Assembly: GCF_000590885.1 (NCBI RefSeq)
Contig: NZ_JFHN01000028.1
Coordinates: 1 to 62,201 of the forward strand
DNA length: 62,201 nucleotides
Direction: 5' to 3'
DNA from: Erwinia mallotivora
GTDB lineage: Bacteria > Pseudomonadota > Gammaproteobacteria > Enterobacterales > Enterobacteriaceae
Translations under genes and position numbers: made by a program
In this document: positions 35,484-45,877 of the stretch, piece after piece
Layout: every line of letters starts with the position of its first letter
How positions within the stretch are numbered: the stretch's first letter is position 1
Notes under the pieces: generated by a model
The model's input: only the letters and a program-made list of their open reading frames with translations
What the model was told of the DNA's origin: nothing
The model's database searches: none

Positions 35484-35852
35484 CTAACGAAAATAGCTGA
35501 CTAACAAGGTGACCCAGACGAAAATCGCCAGCATGATAGCCAGCAACACTGCGGCGGAGCCCATATCCTTGGCCCGGCCAGATAGCAGATGGAAGTTGCT
35601 GCCCGTCCGATCCACCACGGCTTCAATTGCGCTGTTGATCATCTCAACGATCATCACCAGCACGACAGAGCCTATCAGTAAAACACGCGTGACGGCGTCG
35701 ACGTTCAGCCAGCAGGCAACGATAATCGCCACGACAGCCACTACGGCCTCCTGACGAAAAGCAGCCTCGTTCTGCCACGCGGCGCGAAGGCCTTTCCATG
35801 AGTAGCCTGCTGCTTTTATGATGCGGGTCAATCCGCTGACACGGTTTGCCAT
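35484..35852 (-). CDS. dgkA: Diacylglycerol kinase
   Basis: DgkA is a small trimeric membrane enzyme that phosphorylates diacylglycerol to phosphatidic acid. From the ATG at 35852 it has 122 residues, the same as E. coli, starting MANRVSGLTRIIKAAGYSWK. Three helices and the active-site stretch EMINSAIEAVVDRTGS are present. A longer frame to 35903 adds residues unlike the family. It is divergent from plsB. Confidence 0.97.
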   Translation of the reverse strand: MANRVSGLTRIIKAAGYSWKGLRAAWQNEAAFRQEAVVAVVAIIVACWLNVDAVTRVLLIGSVVLVMIVEMINSAIEAVVDRTGSNFHLLSGRAKDMGSAAVLLAIMLAIFVWVTLLVSYFR

Positions 35853-35873
35853 AGGGGTAAAACCTTTATGTGA

Positions 35874-35887
35874 TAATGACGTCATTA
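35874..35887. promoter_or_regulatory. 14-bp palindrome in the dgkA-plsB intergenic region
   Basis: TAATGACGTCATTA is a perfect palindrome 22 bases upstream of dgkA. It may be an operator for an unidentified regulator of either phospholipid gene; no regulator is assigned. Confidence 0.35.
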
Positions 35888-35980
35888 ACTGGAGATAGCA
35901 CATTTTGTAACACCAAAGATCTCAATGGCGCTTTCTGGTATGCTTGCGGCGTTTTGCTAACAAGAGGCTTCATATTGTCT

Positions 35981-38404
35981 ATGTCAGGTTGGCGTAAGTT
36001 TTATTATAACATACTGAATTTACCGGTTAAATTTCTGGTAAAGAGTAAAGCAATCCCTGCTGAGCCGATTGCTGAACTGGGGCTGGACACCTCACGTCCT
36101 ATTATGTATGTGCTGCCATACGATTCAAAGGCCGATCTACTGGCCCTGCGCGAGCAGTGCCGCAAGCAGGAACTCCCCGACCCGCTGGAACCTCTGGAAA
36201 TCGATGGTACGGTGCTGCCACGCCACGTATTTATTCATGATGGTCCCCGCGTATTCCCCTACTTTGTGCCAAATCTTCAATCGGTGAAGCTGTTTCACGA
36301 CTATCTGGATTTACACCGCAGTAACCCGCGCCTTGACGTGCAAATGGTGCCAGTTTCGGTGATGTTTGGCCGGGCGCCGGGCCGTGAAGTCCAGGGTGAA
36401 GAACAGCCCCATTTGCGGGTGCTGAACGGCATTCAGAAATTCTTTGCCGTACTCTGGCTGGGCCGGGACAGCTTTGTGCGTTTTTCTCCCATTGTCTCTC
36501 TGCGCCGTATGGCCACGGAGCACGGCACCGACAAAACTATTGCCCAGAAGCTGGCAAGAGTCGCGAGAATGCACTTCGCCCGCCAGCGACTGGCCGCCAT
36601 CGGGCCTCGTCTGCCCGTACGTCAGGATTTATTCAACAAGCTGTTGCAGTCCAAAGCGATTGCTAAAGCAATAGAAGATGAAGCGCGCAGTAAAAAAATC
36701 TCCCGCGAGAAAGCACAGCAAAATGCCGTCGAACTGATGGAAGAGATCGCGGCCGATTTTTCTTATGAAGCTATCCGCCTGACCGACCGTGTAATGGGTT
36801 GGCTGTGGAGCAAGCTCTATCAGGGCATTAACGTCAACGGCGGCGAACGCGTGCGTCAGCTGGCGCAGGACGGCCATGAAATCGTCTACGTCCCCTGCCA
36901 CCGCAGCCACATGGATTATCTGCTGCTCTCCTATGTGCTCTATCATCAGGGGCTGGTGCCGCCGCACATTGCCGCCGGGATCAACCTTAACTTCTGGCCC
37001 GCCGGGCCCATTTTCCGTCGTCTTGGTGCCTTCTTTATTCGCCGCACCTTCAAGGGTAACAAGCTCTATTCCACCGTATTTCGCGAATATCTCGGCGAAC
37101 TGTTTACCCGTGGCTATTCCGTTGAATACTTCGTTGAAGGCGGGCGCTCCCGCACTGGCCGCCTGCTGGATCCAAAAACCGGCACGCTGTCGATGACTAT
37201 CCAGGCCATGCTTCGTGGGGGGAATCGTCCTATTACTCTGGTGCCGATTTATATTGGTTATGAGCATGTGATGGAGGTGGGAACCTACGCCAAAGAACTG
37301 CGTGGCGCGACCAAGGAGAAAGAGGGCTTTGTGCAGATGGTGCGCGGCTTGCGTAAGTTACGCAATCTCGGCCAGGGCTATGTCAACTTCGGTGAACCTC
37401 TTCCGCTGGTAAGTTATCTGAACAAGCATGTTCCGGAATGGCGTGAGGCCATTGATCCGCTGGAGTCACAACGTCCGGCGTGGCTGACGCCAGCGGTAAA
37501 CGATATCGCTCAGCGGGTGATGGTGCGGATCAACAATGCCGGGGCAGCCAACGCCATGAACCTGTGTGTTACGGCACTGCTCTCTTCACGTCAGCGCTCA
37601 CTGACCCGCGAGCAGATGATCGATCAATTAAGCTGCTATACCCAGCTGATGCGCAATGTGCCTTATTCGCCAGATGCAACAGTGCCTGAGATGACGTCAG
37701 AGAAGCTGCTGGATCATGCTCTGGGGATGAATAAGTTCGAAATTGAGCAGGATAACATTGGTGAAATCATTGTATTGCCACGCGAGCAGGCGGTACTGAT
37801 GACCTACTACCGTAACAATATTCACCATATGCTGGTGATGCCTTCGGTCATCGCCGTGATCCTGATGCAGCATCGCGAGATAACCCGTGCCGAACTGCTC
37901 CGTCAGGTCAGCGTCATTTATCCGATGCTGAAAACTGAGCTGTTCCTGCGTTGGGAAAAAGAAGCGCTGCCATCCTTGCTGGATGCGCTGGTCAGTGAGA
38001 TGGCCCGACAGAATCTGCTGAATGCCGATGAACATACCCTGCGTCTGAGCACCTTGCGTTTCCATACGTTGCAACTCCTCGCCGCCGGAGTGCGGGAGAC
38101 GCTACAACGCTACGCTATTACCTTTTCAATCCTCAGCGCTAATCCATCCATTAATCGTGGCACGCTGGAAAAAGAGAGCCGCACTATGGCTCAGCGTTTA
38201 TCGGTGTTGCACGGGATTAATGCGCCTGAATTCTTCGACAAAGCGGTGTTTTCCACGCTGGTACTGACGCTACGTGATGAGGGTTATATCAGCGATACCG
38301 GTGATGCGTTGGTTGAACAGACGCAAAAGGTTTACCAGATGCTGGCAGATTTGATTACTCAGGAAGTGAGAATGACCATTGAGAGTGCGGTGGCACACGA
38401 ATAG
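35981..38404 (+). CDS. plsB: Glycerol-3-phosphate acyltransferase
   Basis: PlsB acylates sn-1 of glycerol-3-phosphate in the inner membrane, the first step of phospholipid synthesis. The 807-residue protein starts [20 protein letters not shown], as E. coli does; the frame is open 37 codons further upstream. Acyltransferase block [11 protein letters not shown], block II around [14 protein letters not shown], block [17 protein letters not shown] and block [14 protein letters not shown] are intact. Confidence 0.98.
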   Translation: MSGWRKFYYNILNLPVKFLVKSKAIPAEPIAELGLDTSRPIMYVLPYDSKADLLALREQCRKQELPDPLEPLEIDGTVLPRHVFIHDGPRVFPYFVPNLQSVKLFHDYLDLHRSNPRLDVQMVPVSVMFGRAPGREVQGEEQPHLRVLNGIQKFFAVLWLGRDSFVRFSPIVSLRRMATEHGTDKTIAQKLARVARMHFARQRLAAIGPRLPVRQDLFNKLLQSKAIAKAIEDEARSKKISREKAQQNAVELMEEIAADFSYEAIRLTDRVMGWLWSKLYQGINVNGGERVRQLAQDGHEIVYVPCHRSHMDYLLLSYVLYHQGLVPPHIAAGINLNFWPAGPIFRRLGAFFIRRTFKGNKLYSTVFREYLGELFTRGYSVEYFVEGGRSRTGRLLDPKTGTLSMTIQAMLRGGNRPITLVPIYIGYEHVMEVGTYAKELRGATKEKEGFVQMVRGLRKLRNLGQGYVNFGEPLPLVSYLNKHVPEWREAIDPLESQRPAWLTPAVNDIAQRVMVRINNAGAANAMNLCVTALLSSRQRSLTREQMIDQLSCYTQLMRNVPYSPDATVPEMTSEKLLDHALGMNKFEIEQDNIGEIIVLPREQAVLMTYYRNNIHHMLVMPSVIAVILMQHREITRAELLRQVSVIYPMLKTELFLRWEKEALPSLLDALVSEMARQNLLNADEHTLRLSTLRFHTLQLLAAGVRETLQRYAITFSILSANPSINRGTLEKESRTMAQRLSVLHGINAPEFFDKAVFSTLVLTLRDEGYISDTGDALVEQTQKVYQMLADLITQEVRMTIESAVAHE

Positions 38405-38410
38405 GTGTTG

Positions 38411-38460
38411 AGCGCGCAATGCCTCAGCCCGGCCAGTACATTAAGCTGAGGCACGCGCGC
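38411..38460. terminator. Long hairpin after plsB
   Basis: GCCTCAGC at 38421-38428 pairs with GCTGAGGC at 38445-38452, and outer GCGCGC arms extend the stem. No U run follows, so termination may be Rho-assisted or the structure may stabilise the mRNA end. Confidence 0.55.
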
Positions 38461-38526
38461 CAGGGACGGTACCATCGACGGACAATTTTTTTCATCCGAC
38501 GTTAACCCTCCCTGAACCGTGGCTAC

Positions 38527-39411
38527 TCACAGCCAGCCTGCAACAGGCCCTGTGCTCAGTGCAATGCCAACAAACAGCACCAGTCCGACGTAATTATTAT
38601 TGAGAAAAGCCTGGAAACAGGCATCCCGATCCCGACCGACGATCAGCCTTTGTTGGTGAATAAACAAGGTGCCAGCCAGCAAAACTGACCAGTAAAACGC
38701 CCCACCCAGCTGCATCATCCAGCCCGTCAGCGCCATCAGCATGAGTGTGGCAAATTGCAGTAAGCCAATAATCAGCTTGTCAAAACGACCAAATAAAATA
38801 GCGGTGGATTTTACGCCAATACGTAAATCATCATCGCGGTCCACCATCGCATACTGAGTGTCATACGCCACCGTCCAGCAGATATTGGCGAAGAATAACA
38901 GCCAGCAGGCCAGTGGCACAGACTCACTCACCGCCGCCCAGCCCATTGGAATAGCCCAGCCGAACGCCGCGCCCAGCACCACCTGTGGCAGATGGGTGTA
39001 ACGCTTCATAAAAGGATACGTCCAGGCCAGAGCCAGAGCACCAAACGATAACCAGATGGTCATCGCATTCATGGTCAACACCAGACAGAATGAAATCAGT
39101 ACCAGCCCGGCAAATAACCAGCGGGCCTCTCTGGAGGTTACGGCACCGCTGGGCAGCGGGCGTGAGCGGGTGCGTTTAACATGACCATCAATTTTACGGT
39201 CGGCAAAATCATTCACCACGCAACCAGCGGCACGCATAAAAAAAACGCCCAGCACAAAGACCAGCAGTATGTTTAGCGGCGGGATTTTCCCCCCTGCCAG
39301 CCACAGCGCCCACAGTGTCGGCCACAGTAGCAGCAGCGAGCCGATAGGCTTATCGATACGCATCAGACGGCTGTATGCCTGAAGTTTATTTATTGGCAGA
39401 CTTCTTTCCAC
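38527..39411 (-). CDS. ubiA: 4-hydroxybenzoate octaprenyltransferase
   Basis: UbiA attaches the octaprenyl tail to 4-hydroxybenzoate in ubiquinone synthesis at the inner membrane. The 294-residue protein has the two Asp-rich prenyl-diphosphate sites, [15 protein letters not shown] and [12 protein letters not shown], and LRPLPSG-type [10 protein letters not shown]. It starts one base after ubiC, so translation is likely coupled. Confidence 0.98.
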   Translation of the reverse strand: MERSLPINKLQAYSRLMRIDKPIGSLLLLWPTLWALWLAGGKIPPLNILLVFVLGVFFMRAAGCVVNDFADRKIDGHVKRTRSRPLPSGAVTSREARWLFAGLVLISFCLVLTMNAMTIWLSFGALALAWTYPFMKRYTHLPQVVLGAAFGWAIPMGWAAVSESVPLACWLLFFANICWTVAYDTQYAMVDRDDDLRIGVKSTAILFGRFDKLIIGLLQFATLMLMALTGWMMQLGGAFYWSVLLAGTLFIHQQRLIVGRDRDACFQAFLNNNYVGLVLFVGIALSTGPVAGWL

Positions 39412-39412
39412 G

Positions 39413-39940
39413 CTACAGGCTCCCTTCCGCCAGCTCCGGCCAGTACAGCGGCGCAGGCGGTAAAAACAGTTCAGTCAGTAATAATGGCTTGCCGGAAAGA
39501 CGTAAACGCGAACGACGCCCCCACAACCCCTCCACCTGACCCGGCTCAATAAAATCGCGCGTCAGCGTTGATGAAGCAAACAGATAGCGGCCCAGAGGAC
39601 GTGTTCCCAGTTGTTGCAGCATCTGCTCCGGGCCATTGAGCGTTGATTCTGGCACGACGGTGCGACCAGCCAGCCACGGCACATCGTCGCCACACAGAAG
39701 GATTTCCCGCAGCCAGTAACGCGGCTCCTGCGGCAGCAGCGCCCCTTCTTCCCCCAGCTGGACGGCACTGATAAATCCCTCATGCTCTACCTTTACCGAA
39801 ACCTGCTGGCAATGGTTTTCGAAGCGACGGGTCATGGAATCCTCCTCCAGCAGCCAGTCAAGTAGCGCCGTGGTCAACAGGGGGGAGGAAACGGGTAGCC
39901 ATGCGAGGGCGCGCAGTTGCGACAGCGCGTTATCGTTCAT
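39413..39940 (-). CDS. ubiC: Chorismate lyase
   Basis: UbiC converts chorismate to 4-hydroxybenzoate and pyruvate, the first committed ubiquinone step. The 175-residue protein has [22 protein letters not shown] and the active-site Glu region near the C-terminus ([14 protein letters not shown]). It is the first gene of ubiC-ubiA. Confidence 0.97.
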   Translation of the reverse strand: MNDNALSQLRALAWLPVSSPLLTTALLDWLLEEDSMTRRFENHCQQVSVKVEHEGFISAVQLGEEGALLPQEPRYWLREILLCGDDVPWLAGRTVVPESTLNGPEQMLQQLGTRPLGRYLFASSTLTRDFIEPGQVEGLWGRRSRLRLSGKPLLLTELFLPPAPLYWPELAEGSL

Positions 39941-40129
39941 TGGCTTCTCCGGAAAATAGACAGGGGGTCACAGTGTAGCGTAGTGCGCAGCCGAGAACAC
40001 CTGGCGTTAAACAGAATTTAAGGCGTGGATTTTTCTGCCAACGGCTCGTTGCTTCCCCCATTACATCCGTGCTGGCAGGTATAACGCCGCCAGGCAGGCG
40101 TTATTTCGCCGCGATAACCGGGAGCATTA

Positions 40130-40717
40130 TCAGGACCGCGTCCGTTGATCAAACAGATTGTCTGTCTGTGTCGCCAGTACACCACTAATCAGCGCCACGG
40201 GTTGATAAAACTCTCGCGCCCTGAAAGCAATTTCAGCTGCCGGGATATCAATCTGTCCAATGCCTGATGCGCGAATTTTTTGCACTGAACTGGCCCAGAC
40301 AACCCGCGTTATCCCTGCCCATGCAATGGCAGACATGCACATAGAACAGGGTTCTCCCGTAGTGTAAAGCGTCATCTGCTGCCATCCCTGGTTACCGTGT
40401 TTGTGGACATACTCGTTAATTGCCACCATTTCGCCGTGAAATGTCGGATTCTCAGCACCGGTATTTACCCCTTCGCTGAAGATTTTTCCTGACTGAAGAT
40501 CGGCAATGATTGCGCCAAAGGGATAAGCAGGATTTTTAGCCGCCTGAGCGATCGCCTTTTGCATAAAAAACTCATGCTGTTGCCGCTCTTTCGCCGACAG
40601 CTCTTCCGCTTTACGCACTGAAGACACGGTGAGGCTTTTAGCCTGAGCCAGCAAAGGTAATGAGCAACATAATCCACTAAACAGCGTCACAAAATTTCGG
40701 CGGGAGAAATCACGCAT
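40130..40717 (-). CDS. Tat-exported zinc deaminase-like protein
   Basis: From the ATG at 40717 (GGAG seven bases upstream) the protein has 195 residues. It starts MRDFSRRNFVTLFSGLCCSL with a twin-arginine motif (FSRRNFV) and a hydrophobic stretch ending near AQA. The rest is a cytidine/deoxycytidylate/guanine-deaminase-like domain: zinc ligand and proton shuttle HGE (94-96) and PCSMC (Cys124, Cys127). Export of such a fold is unusual and would place a purine or pyrimidine deaminase in the periplasm. The substrate is unknown. A frame 36 codons longer lacks support. Confidence 0.85.
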   Translation of the reverse strand: MRDFSRRNFVTLFSGLCCSLPLLAQAKSLTVSSVRKAEELSAKERQQHEFFMQKAIAQAAKNPAYPFGAIIADLQSGKIFSEGVNTGAENPTFHGEMVAINEYVHKHGNQGWQQMTLYTTGEPCSMCMSAIAWAGITRVVWASSVQKIRASGIGQIDIPAAEIAFRAREFYQPVALISGVLATQTDNLFDQRTRS

Positions 40718-40872
40718 CGGGTGCTCCGTTGATGTCAGGCAGGGCTGTCTGCGGAAGATAAATATAGCACTGAAGTGAACAGCCTGATTGCTCAGCACGC
40801 CGTTAACCGGCTTACTGAGCCGCAAAGCCGTGCTGACACTGTTTAACAGCTCAGCCCGAAGGAAAGAGAGAA

Positions 40873-41271
40873 TTATTCGCGCTTCAGTCGGTTGCTGTTC
40901 GCCAGCCAGAGCGTAAAGACCAGGATGAGGATGGCGATGGAGTAGGCCAGCGTATCGAAGGGATTCTTATGATCGACGATAATCAACCGGATAATGGCGG
41001 TAATGCCAATGTAGACAAAATAGCGCAGCGGGAAGTGATAACCCGACTGAAAATACTTAACAATCAGGGCAATAAATTCGAAATAGAGAAAATAGATGAC
41101 GATTCCTTCAATCAGCAGATAAGACGAGGTCTGCTCACCGGTATTCAGTAATACATTAGCCAGATGGTAAGTTTCTTTGCCCAGAAAAACAGCCAGAATA
41201 CAGGCCAGAATAATCAGGCCGATATTCAACACCATCTGTAAAACCCAGGCAATTCGCGTGGCGGTAATCAT
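40873..41271 (-). CDS. psiE: Phosphate-starvation-inducible protein PsiE
   Basis: This 132-residue membrane protein starts [20 protein letters not shown] and has four helices with the very conserved block [20 protein letters not shown] then [20 protein letters not shown]. The ATG at 41271 has GAGG upstream. E. coli psiE is controlled by PhoB and cAMP-CRP; a CRP site is visible upstream here. Confidence 0.95.
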   Translation of the reverse strand: MITATRIAWVLQMVLNIGLIILACILAVFLGKETYHLANVLLNTGEQTSSYLLIEGIVIYFLYFEFIALIVKYFQSGYHFPLRYFVYIGITAIIRLIIVDHKNPFDTLAYSIAILILVFTLWLANSNRLKRE

Positions 41272-41336
41272 GCAAAACAATCCTCAGAAGTCACGGTAAT
41301 CGTCAGGATTCTCCCGACCCGTACACTATGCTTTAG

Positions 41337-41352
41337 CGTGATGAAGTTCACA
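41337..41352. promoter_or_regulatory. CRP site upstream of psiE
   Basis: On the minus strand TGTGAACTTCATCACG matches TGTGA-N6-TCACA with one change, 66 bases before the psiE start. CRP control of psiE is known in E. coli. A clear Pho box was not found. Confidence 0.8.
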
Positions 41353-41428
41353 AGTTTTTGCGAGATGTCCGGTGGTGTTGCCACTGACGGCACCCTCAGC
41401 CCATAAAAAAGGCTGACAAATAAAGAAA

Positions 41429-41452
41429 AACCCCACGTAAAAACATGGGGTT
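41429..41452 (-). terminator. Terminator of the yjbEFGH operon
   Basis: AACCCCA and TGGGGTT form a 7-bp stem on the minus strand, followed by a U run (TTTTTC), 60 bases beyond the yjbH stop. Confidence 0.85.
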
Positions 41453-41512
41453 GGTCACGGCGGCAAAAGCCTGCCTTCATTATTCCAGCAGGCAATGCGC
41501 TGGCAGCGCGCC

Positions 41513-43609
41513 TTAACGGAAGTTCTTATCCCGATCGCTGGTCATATCATACAGCTGGTATTTGCGACCCAACATCTGACCACCGTCACGCGTCAGCGGC
41601 GTCCAGTTGACCTGCGCACGTCCACGGGTTGGCGTGGTGGTAAACAGATCCATTGGAATCGAGATGTAGAAGCCTTTGGTGAAATCGCCCTCGCCGTACT
41701 CCTGCGCGGAAACATTGGTTTTAGTCGCATAAGCACCGACCATGATACCGCTGTCAAACTGGCGTGAGACATCAATCGTTACCCCTTTATCTTCCGCCAG
41801 ATACTGGCCGACGCTGGCCTTCACCAATACCTGATGGTTGAAGAACGACGGCCGCCAGTAAGCGGTCAGGTTACCGACTTTGGCCGTGTAGTCGGTGAAC
41901 TGCATCATATTGTCCCAGTCACGCTGCTTGACGTAGTTGGCATCAACACCCAACGCCCAGTCAGAATCAAGCGGACGATACAGCACCTCGCCACCCACAC
42001 CACCGTACATCGTTTCCAGATAGCCGCCATAAACCTGACCATAGAAGCCGTTACCCAGCTCGTGCATGTAATTGGCCTGGAGGTTATTGACGTAGACATT
42101 GTTCTCGACGTAGTCGCGGATATGGGTTCGCACACGCGGCAGCGTTGAATCGGTTGGCGTACCGTTATAGCTGAACTTATCGTAGTTGTTCGCCAGGTTG
42201 GCGAATACGCTGCCGTCCAGCAGCAGATGGTTAGTTACCCAGTAGTTGGCATTCCCCATCACACCCAGCTGATACAGGTAGAAACTTTCCGGACCACCCA
42301 CAGACTGGTTGAGCACCGGAGAGAGGCTGTAGTTAAAATCGTCAGGATCAATATGATATCCCTGCTCGGTGCGGCCCGGGTCGACCGGCTCCACCCGCTG
42401 CTGATCCAACGTTTTCTCTTTGCCGAGCGGATAACCTTCCAGCTGCTGACGCAGGCTGTCAACGCGGGTGACGGTGGTCACCTGCGGCATACGGTTTCGG
42501 GTTTCGGTCACGTTCAGCGTATCGATGTTCTGCGGCAGATGATTCATCAGGATCACATTCGCACGATCGATGCCTTCCTGAGTATTACGATACTTCGATT
42601 GCTGCCCGGTGACATACAGGGTGTTGCCTTTCACCTGCATATTTGGCGCGTTAAGACCGGCGTTGTACTTCAAATCGGTCAGTTGCTCTGCGGCCACCGT
42701 GGGCTGAAGGAAAGTATCCTGTGGCTGCGGCTTGTAAGCAGGTTTAGCTAAATCGGCCGATGCAGAGCGCAAATCGTTAAAGTTTGAACGCAGCGTGAAG
42801 CCAGCCATAAAGGTGTTCCCGCGCTCGTAGCTGACATTCACGTCCGCCCAGTCAGTCAGACGATAAATTGCGCCAACGTTAACTTTGCTTTTTTGCTCAA
42901 GACGACCGGCAAAGTCATCCTGGTAGTTATTGCCTTCATATTCCACTTTCAGACGCAGCGGCTGCCACGGCGTCTGATACTCAATCCCGCCAAATAACGC
43001 TGCAGGGCCTTTGAACATATCTTTGCCGTTGACCGATCCTGCCGTGCCACTGCTGTCTGAACGGTAACAGTAGCTGCTGTCAGCCTGGCAGAATGGGTTT
43101 TTCACCGTGCCGCTGTTGCCAAGGTAGCCAAATCCCAGTCCGAGGGTGAAATCAAACGGTCCCCAGGCTTTGGTTGCCACAAAATATTCGCTGTCAAACA
43201 GGCCAGTACCGCCCAGGTCACGCGCCCCTACCGACACCTCCGGCAGCCAGTACCCTTCCTGCCACAGACGGACTTTCAGGTCGAAAGCCTTATCTTTATA
43301 GGTCTGACTACCGCTGAAGCTTTCTACCGCACTGTAGCTACGGGTTTTGACATCGGTATAGCGGATGGTGGCTTCAAGCCACGGAAACAGCTGCACCGAT
43401 GAGGAGTAAAAACGGTACTGATCGTTGTAGCGGTAGTTCAGGCTGAATTCACCATCCTTCGCCATTCTCGCAGTGGGCACCTGTAGCAGCCCCACGCCGC
43501 CAAAATCAGACTGCGAAGGACCAACAGGATCGGCAAAGGTGTCGGCATGAGCCTGGCACGCGCAAGCCACGGAAATCGCCAGCAGGCTGAAAAGATAGGT
43601 TTTTTTCAT
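41513..43609 (-). CDS. yjbH: YjbH-family exopolysaccharide outer-membrane protein
   Basis: This 698-residue protein has a signal peptide ([30 protein letters not shown]) and is predicted to form a large outer-membrane barrel. [20 protein letters not shown] and [18 protein letters not shown] near the N-terminus are hallmarks of the family. It is the last gene of yjbEFGH, an operon linked to an extracellular polysaccharide and the Rcs system in E. coli, and probably acts as the export pore. It overlaps yjbG by one base. Confidence 0.95.
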   Translation of the reverse strand: MKKTYLFSLLAISVACACQAHADTFADPVGPSQSDFGGVGLLQVPTARMAKDGEFSLNYRYNDQYRFYSSSVQLFPWLEATIRYTDVKTRSYSAVESFSGSQTYKDKAFDLKVRLWQEGYWLPEVSVGARDLGGTGLFDSEYFVATKAWGPFDFTLGLGFGYLGNSGTVKNPFCQADSSYCYRSDSSGTAGSVNGKDMFKGPAALFGGIEYQTPWQPLRLKVEYEGNNYQDDFAGRLEQKSKVNVGAIYRLTDWADVNVSYERGNTFMAGFTLRSNFNDLRSASADLAKPAYKPQPQDTFLQPTVAAEQLTDLKYNAGLNAPNMQVKGNTLYVTGQQSKYRNTQEGIDRANVILMNHLPQNIDTLNVTETRNRMPQVTTVTRVDSLRQQLEGYPLGKEKTLDQQRVEPVDPGRTEQGYHIDPDDFNYSLSPVLNQSVGGPESFYLYQLGVMGNANYWVTNHLLLDGSVFANLANNYDKFSYNGTPTDSTLPRVRTHIRDYVENNVYVNNLQANYMHELGNGFYGQVYGGYLETMYGGVGGEVLYRPLDSDWALGVDANYVKQRDWDNMMQFTDYTAKVGNLTAYWRPSFFNHQVLVKASVGQYLAEDKGVTIDVSRQFDSGIMVGAYATKTNVSAQEYGEGDFTKGFYISIPMDLFTTTPTRGRAQVNWTPLTRDGGQMLGRKYQLYDMTSDRDKNFR

Positions 43610-44364
43610 CAGTCAGGGATCCGGTGCGTCAGAACAGAAATAATCTGCTGGTTAAGATCTTCATACTGGCTGGGCAGCGACCAGGAAGAGAAACCAAGGT
43701 AAATGATGCTGCCAGCTTCTGGCTCTGTGTGGCGATGGTTCCAGTAAGCGACCGGCACCTGCGACACTTCACCTGAAGGCGCAATGACCGTGGCGACATT
43801 ACGCTCCGCACCGTTAAGCCGCTGATGCTCATCAAGATAGTCAACCACCGTACGCCCCGGTAACCACGGCGTTTTGCCACTGCCGCTGACCAGTCCGGCG
43901 ACCATCAGGGTGGTCGGTTTTTGCAGGGTGTAGACGCTGTATTCTCCTTCCAGACGGCGATTGTCCGCCGCACGCACCCGCACCCAGTCAGGGTCGAGAT
44001 TAGCAATCTGCCGCCCGGTGACTTTCACGCCAGCTACCTGCTGCCGGACGTTATCGACAATCGCGGCTTTATCGGCATCATCATCTGCCCGTAATTCAGC
44101 GCTCCAGCCTTGCAGCCGGGCCAACAGTTGCTGCTGCTGCTGCACCGCCACCGCCGTTGCCAGTTTTTCTGCGATCACCGTTCCTGGCCACCAGGTTCTG
44201 CCCATCAGCGCCGGGCTGGTCACCAGTTGTGCAAGATTCTGTGCATGGCTGACCACGGCGGTTTGGGTTTGGCCCGGATAAAAGACGGTCACCTGGCTTT
44301 CGGCAGACACCTGCGACGACGCACCAAGCACCATTCCTGCGAGAAGATAGGTTATTTTTTTCAT
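43609..44364 (-). CDS. yjbG: YjbG, capsule-biosynthesis GfcC-like periplasmic protein
   Basis: This 251-residue exported protein starts [20 protein letters not shown] with a signal peptide cut near SA-ESQV. The segment [20 protein letters not shown] then [12 protein letters not shown] is typical of the GfcC/YjbG family. Its start overlaps the yjbF stop by four bases, so the genes are translationally coupled. It probably assists polysaccharide export with YjbH. Confidence 0.94.
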   Translation of the reverse strand: MKKITYLLAGMVLGASSQVSAESQVTVFYPGQTQTAVVSHAQNLAQLVTSPALMGRTWWPGTVIAEKLATAVAVQQQQQLLARLQGWSAELRADDDADKAAIVDNVRQQVAGVKVTGRQIANLDPDWVRVRAADNRRLEGEYSVYTLQKPTTLMVAGLVSGSGKTPWLPGRTVVDYLDEHQRLNGAERNVATVIAPSGEVSQVPVAYWNHRHTEPEAGSIIYLGFSSWSLPSQYEDLNQQIISVLTHRIPD

Positions 44365-45008
44365 GATTTCGCGGGCTTCAAGATGATGGTTTCAACGGAG
44401 AAGTCAGCCCCACCCAGCATCTGCTGCGACTGACGAACCTGTCCTGTAGTGGTATCGAACCAGAAGGTATTGCTCCAGGACTTGCCACTCTCCGGTAGTG
44501 TGACCTGCTCCTGCCAGACGCGGCAGGCGACTTTTTTACCGGCCAGATCCAGCACCTGATCATCCTTGCGGGTGAAATGTGATACGGCGGTGGCAGAGCG
44601 GAAGTGTCCGGCCTCGGTCCAGCTCAGTGTGCTGGTCCAGCTGGCTCCCTCACGTAGCTGCAATGGAGCAGACAGCGGGTCCTGACCGGCGTTAGTTATG
44701 CTGACCAGATTGTCACTGAGTCCCAGCGTTTTCACTACGCGGCCATGCTGGGTGACCAGCACTGACTGGTCACGGGTGATCCATTTTTGCTGACCATTTT
44801 CATCGAAGCCCAGCACCACAAAGATACGCTGCCCGTCATTCAGGCGCAGATACATGCTGGCATAAGGAAGGTTATCTATCTGTTCGCTGCTCACTTCAAC
44901 ATCATCTGGCCCGAGCAGCGCGAGTTCGACAGTATCGGTAAGTCCTTTTTGCGTCTGAGTACAGGCCTGCAAACACAGGCATAAAAGCAACAGTGGTATA
45001 TAGCGCAC
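44361..45008 (-). CDS. yjbF: YjbF lipoprotein (GfcB-like)
   Basis: Started at the GTG at 45008 (AGGGAT upstream) the protein has 215 residues and begins MRYIPLLLLCLCLQACTQTQ, a lipoprotein signal peptide with lipobox LQAC. A frame 17 codons longer would spoil this signal. The family segment YASMYLRLNDGQRIFVVLGF is present. It is likely lipid-anchored in the outer membrane as part of the Yjb/Gfc polysaccharide apparatus. Confidence 0.93.
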   Translation of the reverse strand: MRYIPLLLLCLCLQACTQTQKGLTDTVELALLGPDDVEVSSEQIDNLPYASMYLRLNDGQRIFVVLGFDENGQQKWITRDQSVLVTQHGRVVKTLGLSDNLVSITNAGQDPLSAPLQLREGASWTSTLSWTEAGHFRSATAVSHFTRKDDQVLDLAGKKVACRVWQEQVTLPESGKSWSNTFWFDTTTGQVRQSQQMLGGADFSVETIILKPAKS

Positions 45009-45087
45009 CGGAGTGGATCCCTGAGCAAAGTCTGACAATGTCAAAAAATAACCACACAATTGTGTGGTTATGATTAATTTACCGAAC

Positions 45088-45336
45088 TTAACGAGTCGTG
45101 CCCGTGGTGGTTGTGGTAGTGGTTCCGGTATTAGAACCGTTACCGCCGCTGCTTGCTGCCAGCGCTACACCGACCAGTGCGCCAAGCGCACCCACACCCA
45201 CCGCGGTTGAGGTGCCGGCGGAAAGCGTTCCCGCCGTTGCGCCTGCTGCACTACCTGCCTCTTCAGGCGCGGCGAACGCAGCAGAAGCTCCCGCTAAGTA
45301 CACTATGGCTGCAACAGCACATATGACTTTTTTCAT
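45088..45336 (-). CDS. yjbE: YjbE small exported protein
   Basis: This 82-residue protein has a signal peptide (MKKVICAVAAIVYLAGASAA-FAA), a Gly/Ala/Ser-rich middle and a Thr-rich end (NTGTTTTTTTGTTR). It matches YjbE in E. coli, the first gene of the operon. The role is unknown; the low-complexity body resembles small surface-polymer-associated proteins. Confidence 0.93.
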   Translation of the reverse strand: MKKVICAVAAIVYLAGASAAFAAPEEAGSAAGATAGTLSAGTSTAVGVGALGALVGVALAASSGGNGSNTGTTTTTTTGTTR

Positions 45337-45816
45337 AACATTTTCCCTTCATTAAATGAATGGATACTCAACCTGAAGGGTTTCAGGCGCGTTCAGTATA
45401 AGGCAATAAATTACCAGAATTCATGGCAGAACAATGAAGGTTGGAGGCGGATTAATTCTGATTAAAATAAAGTTTTTTTGGCATTTTTAAGCGTATTTAT
45501 AATAATTACGGCAATGTAATAGCATGAATTACTGTAATGAGCTGGTATACCAGTCACACCGACTAATAACCTTACTGAGTGTGCAAAATATATTAGTTAT
45601 GGAGGAAATCCGCACAAAAATAACAAAAAAATCATATATATCAAAACATTAACCCATCTTAATATCGTAATAAGATCGGTCCGAAAAGGGTAATGTTTCA
45701 GAATTATCTTGTTATAAATCCAGCTATTGCAATAAATTTTAAGATTTTTCTCAGGAATAATGGGTCAGATGAATTTAGCAGCATTCAGATATATTGGCGA
45801 TTTTTTTCTGCGCATC
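45337..45816. other. Intergenic region between yjbE and pgi
   Basis: About 480 AT-rich bases without a convincing gene. It must carry the yjbE promoter, which in E. coli is Rcs-controlled, but I could not place an RcsAB box with confidence. Confidence 0.5.
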
Positions 45817-45847
45817 AAAAAGGGCCGTTGCTGTCGCATCCGGCCCT
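45817..45847 (-). terminator. Terminator downstream of pgi
   Basis: On the minus strand AGGGCCG and CGGCCCT (45821-45827 and 45841-45847) form a 7-bp stem followed by a U run, 30 bases beyond the pgi stop. Confidence 0.85.
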
Positions 45848-45877
45848 GAAAATAATTAATTCATCTCTGGCAAAAGA

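Noticed and set aside
40081..40104. ATAACGCC hairpin between ubiC and the deaminase gene
   Set aside because: The stem is perfect, but no U run follows on either strand and position does not single out a gene.
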